A stretch of DNA of 64,000 nt from Micromonospora sp. DSM 45708. Lineage in GTDB: Bacteria > Actinomycetota > Actinomycetes > Mycobacteriales > Micromonosporaceae. Numbering within the stretch: the first letter of the stretch is position 1; the number at the start of each line of letters is the position of its first letter. A model generated the notes under the pieces. That model ran no database searches and was not told the DNA's origin. It saw nothing but the letters and a program-made list of their open reading frames with translations. Shown here one piece after another: positions 8,144 to 15,767 of the stretch. The position numbers and the translations under genes are program-made. Where the stretch lies: contig NZ_CP154796.1 in NCBI RefSeq assembly GCF_039566955.1, positions 3,038,001 to 3,102,000 of the forward strand, given 5' to 3'.

Positions 8144-9765
8144 GGCGCCACCCCACTCCCGCTCGACGCCGACTGCTCCAGAATCTCCGTGGCCGGGTTG
8201 TAGTAGTCGCCCTCGTGCCTCGCCACCCCGTCCAGACCCTTACCCCGGTCCGCCGGCCGCTTCATGATCCCGAACGTGCCCTCGGCGATCGCCGTCAACA
8301 ACGACTGCTCCCCGATGCGCTCCAGCAACTCCACCGCCTCACCGAGCACCCGGTGCGCCCGCTGCTGGATGAACCCGCCCGGCGCCGGCACGAAATCCTC
8401 GTGCAACCCGCCCGCCGCACCCAACACGTACCGCACGTTCTGCAACGCCACGTCCCGGTCCGACAGCCACGGCGTCACCACCGCCTCCGTCATCATCCCC
8501 ACCAGCAGGATGCCCTGCCCCGTCATGGCGCCCACCAGGTTGAAGAAACCGTCCAGCAGGTTGCCCCGGAACACGTCCCCGGTCATGTGCTTCGTCGGCG
8601 GCATCCACTTCAACGGCGCGTCCGGGAACAACTCCCGCGCCAGCAACGCGTGCGCCAACTCCAACCGGAACGACTCCGGCAGATCCGGGTTGATCTCGAA
8701 CGCGTGCCCCAGACCCAACAGCCCGTCCGACAACCCCGCCTCGTGCGCGAAGAACTCGTTGAGCAACTGCGACACCGTCACCGTGTGCGCCTCGTCCACC
8801 GCGTCCGCGGTGGTCAGGTAGTTGTCCTCACCGGTGTTGATGATGATCCCCGCCCGCGCGTGCACCTGCCGGGAGAACCGCTGATCCACGAACGTCCGGA
8901 TCGGGTTGATGTCCCGGAACAGGATCCCGTACATCGAGTCGTTGAGCATCATGTCCAGCCGCTCCAGGCCGGCCAACGTCGCCATCTCCGGCATGCACAG
9001 CCCCGACGCGTAGTTCGTCAACCGCACGTACCGGCCCAACTCCCGCGACGAGGAGTCCAACGCCGCCCGCATCAACCGGAAATTCTCCTGCGTCGCGTAC
9101 GTGCCCGCGAAACCCTCCCGGGTCGCCCCCTCCGGCACGTAGTCCAACAACGACTGCCCCGTCGACCGGATCACCGCGATCACATCCGCGCCCGCCCGCG
9201 CCGCCGCCTGCGCCTGCGGAATGTCCTCGTAGATGTCCCCCGTCGCCACGATCAGATAGATCCACGGCCGCTGCTTCGGATCCCCGTGCCGCCTCACCAG
9301 ACGGTCCCGCTCCGCGCGCCGCCGGTCGATCTGCCGCACCCCCGCCGCCGCCGCCCGCCGCGACGACCGCCGCGCCGCCGTCGCCGCCTTCCCCGACGGC
9401 ACCCCGAACCGCACCGACCCCGCCGCCGCCTTCTGCGCCAGCAACGTCACATCCGCGATGCCCTCCCGCGCCAACGCGTCGAACACCGGCAACGCCACCC
9501 CGTGCCCCAGGCCCACATCGGCCACCACGGCGTCCACCAGACGGTTCACCCACGGAATACCGTCCGGATCCGCGCCCGACACCCCGGCCAGCCGCAACAC
9601 CGCCCGCTCCACCGACACCGTGGTGTGGCTACGCGCCAGATCCACCACCGGCTGCCCCGCCCGACGCGCCAACTCCCGCGCCCGCGCCACCAACACCGGA
9701 TCCAACCCGAGCTTCCCGCTCACGCCGTCACCCCGCGCCGATGGTCCACCCGCAAGCTCACTCAC
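8140..9765 (-). CDS. kamD: lysine 5,6-aminomutase alpha subunit
   Basis: KamD is the large catalytic subunit, with a TIM barrel that holds PLP and adenosylcobalamin and works with KamE. The 541-residue protein has family-typical blocks: GDIYEDIPQAQAAARAGADV, IRSTGQSLLDYVPEGAT, LTNYASGLCMPEMA, DSMYGILFRDINP and KWMPPTKHMTGDVFRG. Its N-terminus is somewhat longer than clostridial KamD (about 516 residues). The GTG at 9765 overlaps the preceding stop by 4 nt, which favours it; GTG 9723 (MSGKLGLDPV) is an alternative with GGGGTGA upstream. Confidence 0.95.
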   Translation of the reverse strand: MSELAGGPSARGDGVSGKLGLDPVLVARARELARRAGQPVVDLARSHTTVSVERAVLRLAGVSGADPDGIPWVNRLVDAVVADVGLGHGVALPVFDALAREGIADVTLLAQKAAAGSVRFGVPSGKAATAARRSSRRAAAAGVRQIDRRRAERDRLVRRHGDPKQRPWIYLIVATGDIYEDIPQAQAAARAGADVIAVIRSTGQSLLDYVPEGATREGFAGTYATQENFRLMRAALDSSSRELGRYVRLTNYASGLCMPEMATLAGLERLDMMLNDSMYGILFRDINPIRTFVDQRFSRQVHARAGIIINTGEDNYLTTADAVDEAHTVTVSQLLNEFFAHEAGLSDGLLGLGHAFEINPDLPESFRLELAHALLARELFPDAPLKWMPPTKHMTGDVFRGNLLDGFFNLVGAMTGQGILLVGMMTEAVVTPWLSDRDVALQNVRYVLGAAGGLHEDFVPAPGGFIQQRAHRVLGEAVELLERIGEQSLLTAIAEGTFGIMKRPADRGKGLDGVARHEGDYYNPATEILEQSASSGSGVAP

Positions 9766-11333
9766 GAACTGCCTTCCTGATAGATGACGTCACCGCGCAA
9801 CACCGTCGCCCGACACACCGGCAGCGGCGTCGGATCATCCGGCCCCCGCAACTCCGGATCCGCCGCCAGCACCACCGGCAAACCCCGCTCCACCCCCGCC
9901 GGGGCGTCCCACACCGCGAACGTCGCCGGCGCACCCAACGCCAACACCCCCTCGTTGTCCAGATGCACCGCCCGCCACCCGCCGCGCGTGTGCGCCGCGA
10001 ACGCCGCCCGCACACTCATCCGCTGCGACGGATTGTGATGCGCCGCCGCCGCCCGCACCGACCCCCACGGGTCCAACGGCGTCACCGGCGAATCCGACCC
10101 GAACGCCAACGCCACCCCCACCCCGTGCATCGCACCCATCGGATTCGACTCCCACGACCGCGCCAACCCCAACCGCGACTCGTACATCCGACCCGAGCCA
10201 CCCCACAACCGGTCGAACGCCGGCTGCATCGACGCCACGATCCCGAACTCCACGAACCCGGCGATCAACCGCTTGCTCATGATCTCCGCGTGCTCCACCC
10301 GGTGCCGCGCCGCCCGCAACCGCTCCGTGCCCACCTTCTGCGCCGCCGCCGCGAACCCCGCCAACACCGTGCCGATCGCCGCATCCCCGATCGCGTGGAA
10401 CCCGCCCTGCACCCCGTGCGCCGCACAGTCCAACAAATGATCACGAACCTGCTCCGCCGACACGTACCCGTGCCCACACGCCCCCGGCTCCCCGTCCAGG
10501 TACGCCGCCGACACGTGCGCCGTCCGCGACCCCAACGCCCCGTCCGCGAACAGATCCCCACCCGCACCCACCGCACCCAGGTCCCGGGCCTTCGCGGCGC
10601 CCAGCAGCTCACCCCAGTACCCGTACACCTCCGGCACCCCGGCCCCCGACAGGGCCAACAGCCCGGTGAAGTCCTCCTCGTCCGAGATGTCCGGACCACC
10701 GCACTCGTGCACCGCCGCGATCCCCAACGACGCCGCGTGCGCCAACGCCCGCCGCTGCGCCGCCACCCGCTGCGCCCGCGTCACCGACCCGAACGCCGCC
10801 GCCCGCACCACATGATGAGCGTCCCGACGCAACCAACCCGACCGGTCGAACCCCGCCGCCGACGCCGCCTCCGGACACGCCCCCAGCAACGCCGCCGACA
10901 CCAACGCCGAATGGATCGACGCCTGCGACAGGTACACCCTCCGGCCCCCCGCCGCCCGATCCACCGCCGCCGCGTCCGGCAACACCGGCTCCGCCCAGCA
11001 CGACTCGTCCCAACCGTGCCCCAGCACCACCGCGTCACCCGGCAACCCCGCCGCGAACGCCGACACGGCGTCCAACAACTCACCCGCCGACCGCACCCCC
11101 GACAGATCCAGCCCCGACAACGCCAGCCCGGTGTCCGTCGCGTGCACGTGCGCGTCCACGAACGCCGGCGTCACCAACGCGCCGTCCAACTCCACCACCC
11201 GGTCGGCAGCCGGCGCGTCGGCGTCCACACCCAACCAGGCGATCCGCCCGTCCCGCACCAGCAGCGCCGTCGCGCTCGGCTCGGCCGGACAGTGCAACAC
11301 TCCACCGCGGTACAGCGTCGAGGGGTTCGTCAT
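9762..11333 (-). CDS. YtcJ-like metal-dependent amidohydrolase
   Basis: This 523-residue member of the amidohydrolase-3 (YtcJ-like) family has a beta-sandwich start (LYRGGVLHCPAEP) and a metal-binding HxH in DAHVHATD. Later histidines typical of the family lie in FHAIGDAAIGT, RVEHAEI and FGSDSPVTPLDPW. Substrate unknown: such enzymes hydrolyse amides, carbamates or cyclic ureas. It sits between kdd and kamD (4-nt gap to kdd, GTGA overlap with kamD), so it is probably co-expressed with lysine catabolism, but it is not part of the known pathway. ATG 11333 is preferred over upstream in-frame starts inside kdd. Confidence 0.8.
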   Translation of the reverse strand: MTNPSTLYRGGVLHCPAEPSATALLVRDGRIAWLGVDADAPAADRVVELDGALVTPAFVDAHVHATDTGLALSGLDLSGVRSAGELLDAVSAFAAGLPGDAVVLGHGWDESCWAEPVLPDAAAVDRAAGGRRVYLSQASIHSALVSAALLGACPEAASAAGFDRSGWLRRDAHHVVRAAAFGSVTRAQRVAAQRRALAHAASLGIAAVHECGGPDISDEEDFTGLLALSGAGVPEVYGYWGELLGAAKARDLGAVGAGGDLFADGALGSRTAHVSAAYLDGEPGACGHGYVSAEQVRDHLLDCAAHGVQGGFHAIGDAAIGTVLAGFAAAAQKVGTERLRAARHRVEHAEIMSKRLIAGFVEFGIVASMQPAFDRLWGGSGRMYESRLGLARSWESNPMGAMHGVGVALAFGSDSPVTPLDPWGSVRAAAAHHNPSQRMSVRAAFAAHTRGGWRAVHLDNEGVLALGAPATFAVWDAPAGVERGLPVVLAADPELRGPDDPTPLPVCRATVLRGDVIYQEGSS

Positions 11334-11337
11334 GGCC

Positions 11338-12399
11338 TCAGTCTGCCGCCAGCCGCGCCTCGAACAGACCACGGACCCCCGGCTCGGCCCGCAACAACTC
11401 CAACGCCAGCTCCGCGTGCCCCGGCACGAACCCGTTCCCCACCAGCATCGTCACGTCCGCCGCCAGACCCTCCGCGCCCAACGCCGCCGCCGCGAAACTC
11501 GTCGCCATCGAGAAGAAGATCACCGTGCCGCCGTCCGCCGTGGCCAGCACCGCGCCGTGCTCACAGCCCGGCACGTCCACGCACACCACCGTCACGTCCG
11601 CCGGCACCCCCAACGCCGTGGTCACCGCCGTCGACAGGCCCACCGGATCCCGCGCGTCGGCCAGCGCCACCGAGTCGGCCAACCCGGCCGCCGTCAGCGC
11701 GTCCCGCTCCGCCGCCACCGGCACCACCCCGACCGTACGACCCGCGCCCGCCCGCCGCGCCGCCGCCAGCGACAACGAACCGCTCTTACCGGCCCCGCCG
11801 ATCACCGCCACCGACACCGCACGCGGATCACCCTCCCGGGCCCGCCGCGCCACCTGCTCGGCCACCACCCGCGCCGTCAACGCCGGCGCCCCGCACACGT
11901 CCAGCACCGCCAGAGACAACTCCGGATGCAGGTCCGCCGGCAGCACCGCGGCGATCGACCGCGCGAACAGGATCGCGTACCCGTCGCACGGCACCTGCTC
12001 GCTGCGCCCGTCCCAGCGGGCCAGCCCGTCGGAGATCGTCAACGGCGTCAGCGTCAACGACACCAGCGTGGCCACCCGGTCGCCCGCGCGCAGCCCCAGC
12101 GGGGACCGGCGCCCCGCCTCCTCCACGGTGCCGATCAGCATCCCGCCCGACCCGGTCACCGGGTTCTGCATCTTCCCCCGGGTCGAGATGATCTCCAGCA
12201 CCTCGGCGCGGACCTTCTCCCCGTCCCCGCCGTGCTTCTCCGCCAGCTGGCGGAAACTCGCCGCGTCCAGGTTCAGTCGCTCCACCCGGATCCGCACCTC
12301 GTTCGCCGCGATCCGCGGGTCGGCGTCCAGCCGCCAGGCCGCCTGCGGCAGCACCCCCGCAGGTTCCACGACTCGGTGCAGACCCACCGGTGACGTCAC
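11338..12399 (-). CDS. kdd: L-erythro-3,5-diaminohexanoate dehydrogenase
   Basis: Kdd oxidatively deaminates 3,5-diaminohexanoate to 3-keto-5-aminohexanoate with NAD(P)+, the step after KamA and KamDE. The 353-residue protein matches the family: LDAASFRQLAEKHGGD near residue 45, ISTRGKMQNPVTGSGGMLIG, a Rossmann nucleotide site in VAVIGGAGKSGSLSLAAARR, and DVPGCEHG later. First gene of the leftward operon; GTG start with a GGGGG ribosome-binding site. It is divergent from kamA across a 143-bp control region. Confidence 0.93.
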   Translation of the reverse strand: MTSPVGLHRVVEPAGVLPQAAWRLDADPRIAANEVRIRVERLNLDAASFRQLAEKHGGDGEKVRAEVLEIISTRGKMQNPVTGSGGMLIGTVEEAGRRSPLGLRAGDRVATLVSLTLTPLTISDGLARWDGRSEQVPCDGYAILFARSIAAVLPADLHPELSLAVLDVCGAPALTARVVAEQVARRAREGDPRAVSVAVIGGAGKSGSLSLAAARRAGAGRTVGVVPVAAERDALTAAGLADSVALADARDPVGLSTAVTTALGVPADVTVVCVDVPGCEHGAVLATADGGTVIFFSMATSFAAAALGAEGLAADVTMLVGNGFVPGHAELALELLRAEPGVRGLFEARLAAD

Positions 12400-12451
12400 G
12401 CCGACCCCCTACGTTCAGCCGCCCGAACCCCTGGGCGAGGTTCGCGTCGCG

Positions 12452-12493
12452 GGAAAACTTACGGCAGACTAATTTCTTCACCGCAGATTTTCC
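12452..12493. promoter_or_regulatory. inverted repeat in the kdd/kamA control region
   Basis: GGAAAA (12452-12457) and TTTTCC (12488-12493) are inverted arms in an AT-rich island inside otherwise GC-rich DNA, between the divergent kdd and kamA starts. The spacing (30 nt) and A/T-rich centre suit an Lrp/AsnC-type regulator or DNA bending. An Lrp gene lies 3 kb away (14977-15483). The link is inference. Confidence 0.4.
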
Positions 12494-12542
12494 AGTAGCC
12501 TTCGCAAGGTTGATCAACCCGCAGCGCAGACGAGGAGGGGCC

Positions 12543-13949
12543 GTGACCCAGACCCAACCGGTGGAGACCATCCCGACGCCCCGCTCCACGCCGGTCGCCG
12601 TCCCCGCCGCCGGACAACCCTACGAATACCGGCGGACCCCCCTGGTCGAACCGGACTGGACCCGCTTCCCCGGCTGGCGCCACGTCACCCGCGAACAGTG
12701 GGAGAACGCCCAGTGGCAGCGCGTCAACTGCGTCAAGAACATCAAGCAGCTCCGCGTCGTCCTCGGCGACACCGTCGACGAGACGTTCTACGCCGACCTG
12801 GAGGCCGACCAGAAGGCCCTGGCCACCATGTCCATGCTGGTGCCACCACAAATGATCAACACGATGGTGCCGTTCGCACCCATGACCACCGAGGCACTGC
12901 TCGCCGACCCGGTCCGCCGCTACATGATCCCCGTCGCCTCCGACCGGCGCACCGACTGGCCCTCACACCCCTACGCCAGCCGCGACAGCCTCCACGAACA
13001 CGACATGTGGGTCGCCGAGGGCCTCACCCACCGCTACCCCACCAAGGTCCTCGCCGAGCTGCTCTCCACCTGCCCGCAGTACTGCGGGCACTGCACCCGC
13101 ATGGACCTCGTCGGCAACTCCACCCCCGCCGTCGACAAGCTCAAGCTCACCCTCAAGCCGGTCGACCGCTACGACGCCCACATCACCTACCTCAAGGCCC
13201 ACCCCGGCGTCCGCGACGTGGTCGTCTCCGGCGGCGACGTGGCCAACGTGCCCTGGCGCAACCTCGAGTCCTACCTGATGCGCCTGCTGGAGATCGAAAC
13301 CATCCGCGACATCCGGCTCGCCACCAAGGCCCTCATGGGCCTGCCCCAGCACTGGCTCCAGCCCGACGTCGTCGAGGGTCTCGAACGCGTCGCCCGCACC
13401 GCCGCCCGGCGCGGCGTCAACCTCGCCATCCACACCCACGTCAACCACGCCCAGTCGCTGACCCCGCTGGTCGCCAGGGCCGCCCAGACCGCCCTCGATG
13501 TCGGCGTCCGCGACGTCCGCAACCAGGGCGTGCTCATGCGCGGCGTCAACGCCACCAGCGCCGACCTGCTCGACCTCTGCTTCGCGCTTCAAGGCGAGAC
13601 GGGCATCCTGCCGTACTACTTCTACATGTGCGACATGATCCCCAACGCCGAGCACTGGCGGGTCCCGGTCTGGCACGCCCAGCAGCTCCAGCACGACATC
13701 ATGGGTTACCTGCCCGGCTACGCCACCCCGCGCATCGTCTGCGACGTGCCGTTCGTCGGCAAGCGCTGGGTGCACATGCTCACCGACTACGACCGCGAGC
13801 GCGGCATCTCCTACTGGACGAAGAACTACCGCACCTCGATCGAGTCCGCCGACCTGGAGGCGCTCAACAAGCGCTACGCGTACTACGACCCGATCGACAC
13901 GCTGCCCGAGGCCGGCCAGTCCTGGTGGCACGCCCACCGCGACGACTGA
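12543..13949 (+). CDS. kamA: lysine 2,3-aminomutase (radical SAM, PLP)
   Basis: KamA interconverts L-lysine and L-beta-lysine, the entry step of this pathway. The 468-residue protein carries the radical-SAM cluster motif CPQYCGHC (C177, C181, C184), DVVVSGGDVANVP, and MCDMIPNAEHW with the Asp (D364) that contacts the substrate side-chain amine in the clostridial enzyme. The PLP lysine is probably K407 in CDVPFVGKRW: the usual glycine run (PGGGGK) is replaced here, so substrate preference could differ. GTG 12543 has GAGGAGGGG just upstream. It is divergent from the rest of the cluster. Confidence 0.9.
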   Translation: MTQTQPVETIPTPRSTPVAVPAAGQPYEYRRTPLVEPDWTRFPGWRHVTREQWENAQWQRVNCVKNIKQLRVVLGDTVDETFYADLEADQKALATMSMLVPPQMINTMVPFAPMTTEALLADPVRRYMIPVASDRRTDWPSHPYASRDSLHEHDMWVAEGLTHRYPTKVLAELLSTCPQYCGHCTRMDLVGNSTPAVDKLKLTLKPVDRYDAHITYLKAHPGVRDVVVSGGDVANVPWRNLESYLMRLLEIETIRDIRLATKALMGLPQHWLQPDVVEGLERVARTAARRGVNLAIHTHVNHAQSLTPLVARAAQTALDVGVRDVRNQGVLMRGVNATSADLLDLCFALQGETGILPYYFYMCDMIPNAEHWRVPVWHAQQLQHDIMGYLPGYATPRIVCDVPFVGKRWVHMLTDYDRERGISYWTKNYRTSIESADLEALNKRYAYYDPIDTLPEAGQSWWHAHRDD

Positions 13950-14021
13950 CCCCCCGCCCCACCCGTCGCCCCCGCCGCCGCTCCCGGCCGCGGGGACGAC
14001 GCCGTTCCCACCTCGGCACAC

Positions 14022-14057
14022 GCCGGCGGGCCCCCGGGGTTCCGGTGGCCCGCCGGC
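14022..14057. terminator. bidirectional terminator between kamA and the csbD-like gene
   Basis: A perfect 11-bp stem, GCCGGCGGGCC (14022-14032) and GGCCCGCCGGC (14047-14057), with a 14-nt loop, lies between convergent stop codons. Confidence 0.7.
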
Positions 14058-14064
14058 CGCACGG

Positions 14065-14259
14065 TCACTTCTCGAACGCGTCCTTGACGTCCCGACCGGC
14101 CTGCTTGACGTTCTGACCCGCCTGCCGGGCCCGCGCCGTGCTCTGCTCGTTGGCGCCCTCGGCCCGCAACCGCTCGTTGTCGGTGACGTCACCGATGCGC
14201 TCCTTGGCCGCGCCGTTCATCTCCTGGGCCTTGTTCTTCGCCTTGTCGGTGAAGCTCAT
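14065..14259 (-). CDS. CsbD family general stress protein
   Basis: This is a small hydrophilic helical protein of 64 residues, rich in Lys, Asn and Ala, with the CsbD pattern SFTDKAKNKAQEMNGAAKE followed by repeats of A-Q-x-N-V-K type. CsbD proteins are induced by general stress; their molecular role is unknown. ATG 14259 follows GAGGAGGG. A longer frame to 14340 is less likely because its extra part is not family-like. A SigB-type promoter candidate lies about 40 nt upstream. Confidence 0.85.
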   Translation of the reverse strand: MSFTDKAKNKAQEMNGAAKERIGDVTDNERLRAEGANEQSTARARQAGQNVKQAGRDVKDAFEK

Positions 14260-14296
14260 GTCGCCCTCCTCGTCTGGACTGCGCGTTGCGCTCGTC

Positions 14297-14321
14297 GCGT
14301 CCCCGGTGTGCTGCTCCGCAA
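14297..14321 (-). promoter_or_regulatory. candidate SigB/SigF-type stress promoter
   Basis: On the minus strand GTTT is followed after 15 nt by GGGGAC, close to the actinobacterial stress-sigma pattern (GTTT, 14-16 nt, GGGTAT/C). It lies 38 nt before the csbD-like start. The -10 half deviates at one base, so this is a candidate only. Confidence 0.4.
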
Positions 14322-14435
14322 ACGGTGCGCGGCTGCGCACATCCCGTAAGGCATCCTAGGATAATAGGTTGTAGGGCAGGGGCGGACCGCTGAGTGATCC
14401 CGGCGGCCCCGCCGACGGCGTGGTTGACTGGGTCG

Positions 14436-15047
14436 ATGAACGAGATCCTGCTGGTCCGGCACGGCGAAACCACCTGGAGCGCCAGCCACCGGCACACCTC
14501 GTACACCGATCTGGAGCTGACCGCCGACGGCGAACGGCAGGCCCGCGCGCTCGCTCCCCTGCTCGCCGGCCGGCGCTTCGTGCGGGTGCTGTCCAGCCCC
14601 CGGCAGCGCGCCACCCGCACCGCGCTGCTGGCCGGGCTCACCGTCGACGCCACCGACCCCGAGCTGGCCGAGTGGAACTACGGCGAGTACGAGGGCCGCA
14701 CCACCGCGGCCATCCAGGAGGAGCGGCCGGACTGGAGCATCTGGACCGACGGCGGCCCCGGCGGGGAGTCACCGGACGACATCGGCGCCCGTCTCGACCG
14801 GGTCCTCGCCCGGATCACCCCGCTGCTGGAGCGGGGCAGCGTCGCGCTGGTCGGGCACGGCCACAGCCTGCGGGTGCTCGGGGCACGCTGGATCGGGCTG
14901 CCGCCGTCGGCCGGCGGGCTGCTGCGGCTGGACACCGCCACGCTCAGCGTGCTCGGCCACGAGCACGGCCGGCGGGTCATCCAGCGGTGGAACCTGCCGG
15001 CTCCGACGACGACCGGGGACGACCCCGACCAGGCAGCTCGGCACTGA
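14436..15047 (+). CDS. histidine phosphatase superfamily protein (phosphoglycerate mutase-like)
   Basis: The 203-residue enzyme has the phosphohistidine motif LVRHGETTW at residues 6-14, and the second catalytic His in VALVGHGHSLRVLG. Other family residues are in SSPRQRATRTALLAG and EWNYGEYEGRT, the layout of small-molecule phosphatases of the broad-specificity PhoE or alpha-ribazole phosphatase (CobC) type. The substrate cannot be fixed from sequence. No strong ribosome-binding site is visible before ATG 14436, so expression may be leaderless or weak. Its 3' end overlaps the convergent Lrp gene by 71 nt. Confidence 0.85.
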   Translation: MNEILLVRHGETTWSASHRHTSYTDLELTADGERQARALAPLLAGRRFVRVLSSPRQRATRTALLAGLTVDATDPELAEWNYGEYEGRTTAAIQEERPDWSIWTDGGPGGESPDDIGARLDRVLARITPLLERGSVALVGHGHSLRVLGARWIGLPPSAGGLLRLDTATLSVLGHEHGRRVIQRWNLPAPTTTGDDPDQAARH

Positions 15048-15483
15048 TCTTCGGCGGCCGGTTCTCGTAGGGCGTGGAGAGCACCACCGTGGTGCGGGTG
15101 GTGACGTTCGCGGCGATGCGGATCTCCTGCAACAGCCGCTCCAGGTCGGCCGGGCCGGCCACCCGCACCAGCAGGAGATAGAAATCCTCCCCCGCGACCG
15201 AGTAGCAGGAGTCGATCTCGGGCAGGTGGGCCAGCCGCTCCGGCGCGTCGTCGGGCTGCGACGGGTCGAACGGCCGGATCGCCACGAACGCGGTCAACGG
15301 CAGCTCCAGCGCCTCGAACGACACGCGTGCGGCGTACCCCTTGATCACGCCGCGCTGCTCCAGCCGGCGGACCCGCTGGTGCACGGCGGACACCGACAGG
15401 CCCACCCGCTCGGCCAGATCCGTGTACGACAGGCGACCGTCTCCGGTCAGTGCGGCCACGATCGCGCGGTCGATCTCCTCCAC
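14977..15483 (-). CDS. Lrp/AsnC family transcriptional regulator
   Basis: The 168-residue protein has an N-terminal winged helix-turn-helix (VEEIDRAIVAALTGDGR ... LAERVGLSVSAVHQRVRRLE, residues 1-50) and a C-terminal RAM ligand-binding domain (about 65-140). Lrp-type regulators sense amino acids and control their metabolism; it lies 1 kb past kamA, so lysine catabolism is a reasonable target (inference). GTG 15483 has AGG about 12 nt upstream. The last 20 residues are a basic, Pro/Ser-rich tail. It overlaps the convergent phosphatase gene and is third in a possible acyl-CoA dehydrogenase-DUF433-lrp transcript. Confidence 0.88.
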   Translation of the reverse strand: MEEIDRAIVAALTGDGRLSYTDLAERVGLSVSAVHQRVRRLEQRGVIKGYAARVSFEALELPLTAFVAIRPFDPSQPDDAPERLAHLPEIDSCYSVAGEDFYLLLVRVAGPADLERLLQEIRIAANVTTRTTVVLSTPYENRPPKISAELPGRGRPRSSSEPAGSTAG

Positions 15484-15542
15484 GCGCTGCAACCTACCGG
15501 AGATAACGCTCCCACGCCGTACCCGCCCCGCCGTGGCGACGC

Positions 15543-15758
15543 TCAGCGGGCGGTCCGGTCGCGGACCGCGTCGGCGGCGTAGCTCAACACCTCCGCCATG
15601 TCCTCCTCGTCGAGGAACGGCAGATCGGTGAGGATGTCCGTCACGGACATGCCGTCGGCCATCATGGCCAGCAGCGTGGCCACCGGGACGCGGGACTGCC
15701 GCACGCAGGGCGCCCCGCCCATCACGTCGGGGTCGGCGGTGATCCGGGGGAAGGTCAC
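15543..15758 (-). CDS. DUF433 protein (orphan antitoxin-like)
   Basis: This 71-residue DUF433 family protein has the signature GGAPCVRQSRVPVATLLAMMADG and a short helix-turn-helix-like region. DUF433 proteins often serve as antitoxins for PIN-like toxins (VapB45/VapC45 type). No toxin gene is next to it: upstream is an acyl-CoA dehydrogenase (9 nt away) and downstream the Lrp gene (59 nt). It may be an orphan antitoxin or a DNA-binding regulator. GTG start. Confidence 0.8.
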   Translation of the reverse strand: MTFPRITADPDVMGGAPCVRQSRVPVATLLAMMADGMSVTDILTDLPFLDEEDMAEVLSYAADAVRDRTAR

Positions 15759-15767
15759 CGCGACAGG

